In this document: in pieces, positions 63,686 to 64,000 of the stretch
Layout: each line of letters opens with the position of its first letter
Position numbering within the stretch: the first letter of the stretch is position 1
Assembly (NCBI RefSeq): GCF_020510565.1
Contig: NZ_CP075189.1
Location: 3,332,501-3,396,500 of the forward strand
Source: Ferribacterium limneticum
GTDB lineage: Bacteria > Pseudomonadota > Gammaproteobacteria > Burkholderiales > Rhodocyclaceae
Length of the DNA: 64,000 nt
Reading direction: 5' to 3'
Program-made: the position numbers and the translations under genes
The notes under the pieces: generated by a model
The model's input: the letters and a program-made list of their open reading frames with translations, nothing else
The model's database searches: none
Told to the model about the DNA's origin: nothing

Positions 63686-64000
63686 ATGAAACTGATGCCC
63701 GCCCTGATCGCTGTCGCGACTCTTGCCATATCCAATTCGGCGTTTGCTCAAGAAAAAATCCTCAATCTGTATTCGGCCCGCCACTACCAGACGGACGAAG
63801 CGCTTTACACCAGTTTTACCCAGCAGACCGGGATCAAGATCAACCGGATCGAAGGCAAGGAAGACGAACTGCTCGAGCGGATCAAAAATGAAGGCGCCAA
63901 CAGCCCGGCCGACATTTTCCTGACCGTCGATGCCGCCAGACTGGCCAAAGCCCATGAACTGGGCCTGTTTGCTCCGGTTTCCTCCAAACTGCTCGAATCG
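63686..64000 (+). CDS. Fe(3+) ABC transporter substrate-binding protein, N-terminal part
   Basis: Start of a periplasmic binding protein of the FbpA/FutA type, cut by the window end. The first about 105 residues have a signal peptide (about 1-22, cleavage after NSAFA), then KILNLYSARHYQTDEALYTSF, FTQQTGIKINRIEGKEDELLERI and SPADIFLTVDAARLAKAHELG, a pattern typical of bacterial ferric-iron binding proteins. An AGCCGGAG site lies before the ATG. Only the N-terminal part is visible. Confidence 0.88.
   Translation, partial: MKLMPALIAVATLAISNSAFAQEKILNLYSARHYQTDEALYTSFTQQTGIKINRIEGKEDELLERIKNEGANSPADIFLTVDAARLAKAHELGLFAPVSSKLLES

Noticed and set aside
1..64000. CRISPR arrays, insertion sequences, phage genes, tRNA or rRNA genes
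   Set aside because: No repeat-spacer pattern, transposase or phage-like product, or cloverleaf/rRNA-like stretch was found on reading.

Overview
The window reads as a high-GC betaproteobacterial chromosome, most likely Rhodocyclales (Dechloromonas/Azonexus-like). The support is the core gene order gyrA-serC-pheA-hisC-tyrA, the aroA-cmk fusion followed by rpsA-ihfB-lapA-lapB, the rpsF-priB-rpsR-rplI set, and the etf/acyl-CoA dehydrogenase, MCE transport and prpE genes. This placement is from gene order and protein look only; no search was run. No tRNA, rRNA, CRISPR array, transposase or phage gene was seen. No gene-free stretch exceeds 300 bases.

Layout. (1) 1-7226, minus strand: truncated heptose kinase gene, ugd, lapB, lapA, ihfB, rpsA and the aroA-cmk fusion (LPS precursors, LPS control, translation, shikimate pathway). 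(2) 7230-26109, minus strand: a surface-polysaccharide locus with a CapD/WbpM-type 4,6-dehydratase, a small phosphoglycosyl transferase with its epimerase, seven glycosyltransferases, two adjacent ATP-grasp-like enzymes, a sulfotransferase-like protein, a BNR/lyase-like protein, a Wzx flippase, an unassigned membrane protein and galE. Two of its GT2 genes carry G9 and G10 tracts near their 5' ends, which makes them candidates for phase variation. (3) 26201-33852, minus strand: periplasmic DNA ligase (LigE), tyrA, hisC, pheA, serC and gyrA. The polysaccharide block lies between tyrA and aroA, which are commonly adjacent in related bacteria.

(4) 33951-44062: mtaD, an OmpA-family protein, ubiG, gph, a convergent methyltransferase plus peptide-binding lipoprotein pair, bcp, a PIN-PhoH ATPase and a Tat-type transglutaminase-like protein that lacks its catalytic Cys. 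(5) 44070-46991, minus strand: dnaB and the rpsF-priB-rpsR-rplI operon. (6) 47105-53068, minus strand: etfB-etfA, a CbiM-like permease, a FimV-like protein and an acyl-CoA dehydrogenase. A divergent tetR gene is preceded by two tandem palindromes that look like its operators. (7) 53802-58690, minus strand: ppx, mlaE-type (STAS-fused), mlaF-type, MCE protein and auxiliary lipoprotein, a lipid-transport ABC system. (8) 58887-62940, minus strand: prpE, a receiver plus degenerate-GGDEF protein and an acuI/yhdH reductase. (9) 63060-64000, plus strand: an NlpC/P60 hydrolase and the start of an iron-binding protein gene with a Fur-like box.

How it fits together: Ugd, GalE, CapD and the heptose kinase would supply sugar nucleotides. 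The phosphoglycosyl transferase and glycosyltransferases would build a lipid-linked unit that Wzx flips. LapA/LapB tune LPS output. No Wzy polymerase, Wzz/Wzc or Wza is recognisable here, so polymerisation and export genes must lie elsewhere or be unrecognised.
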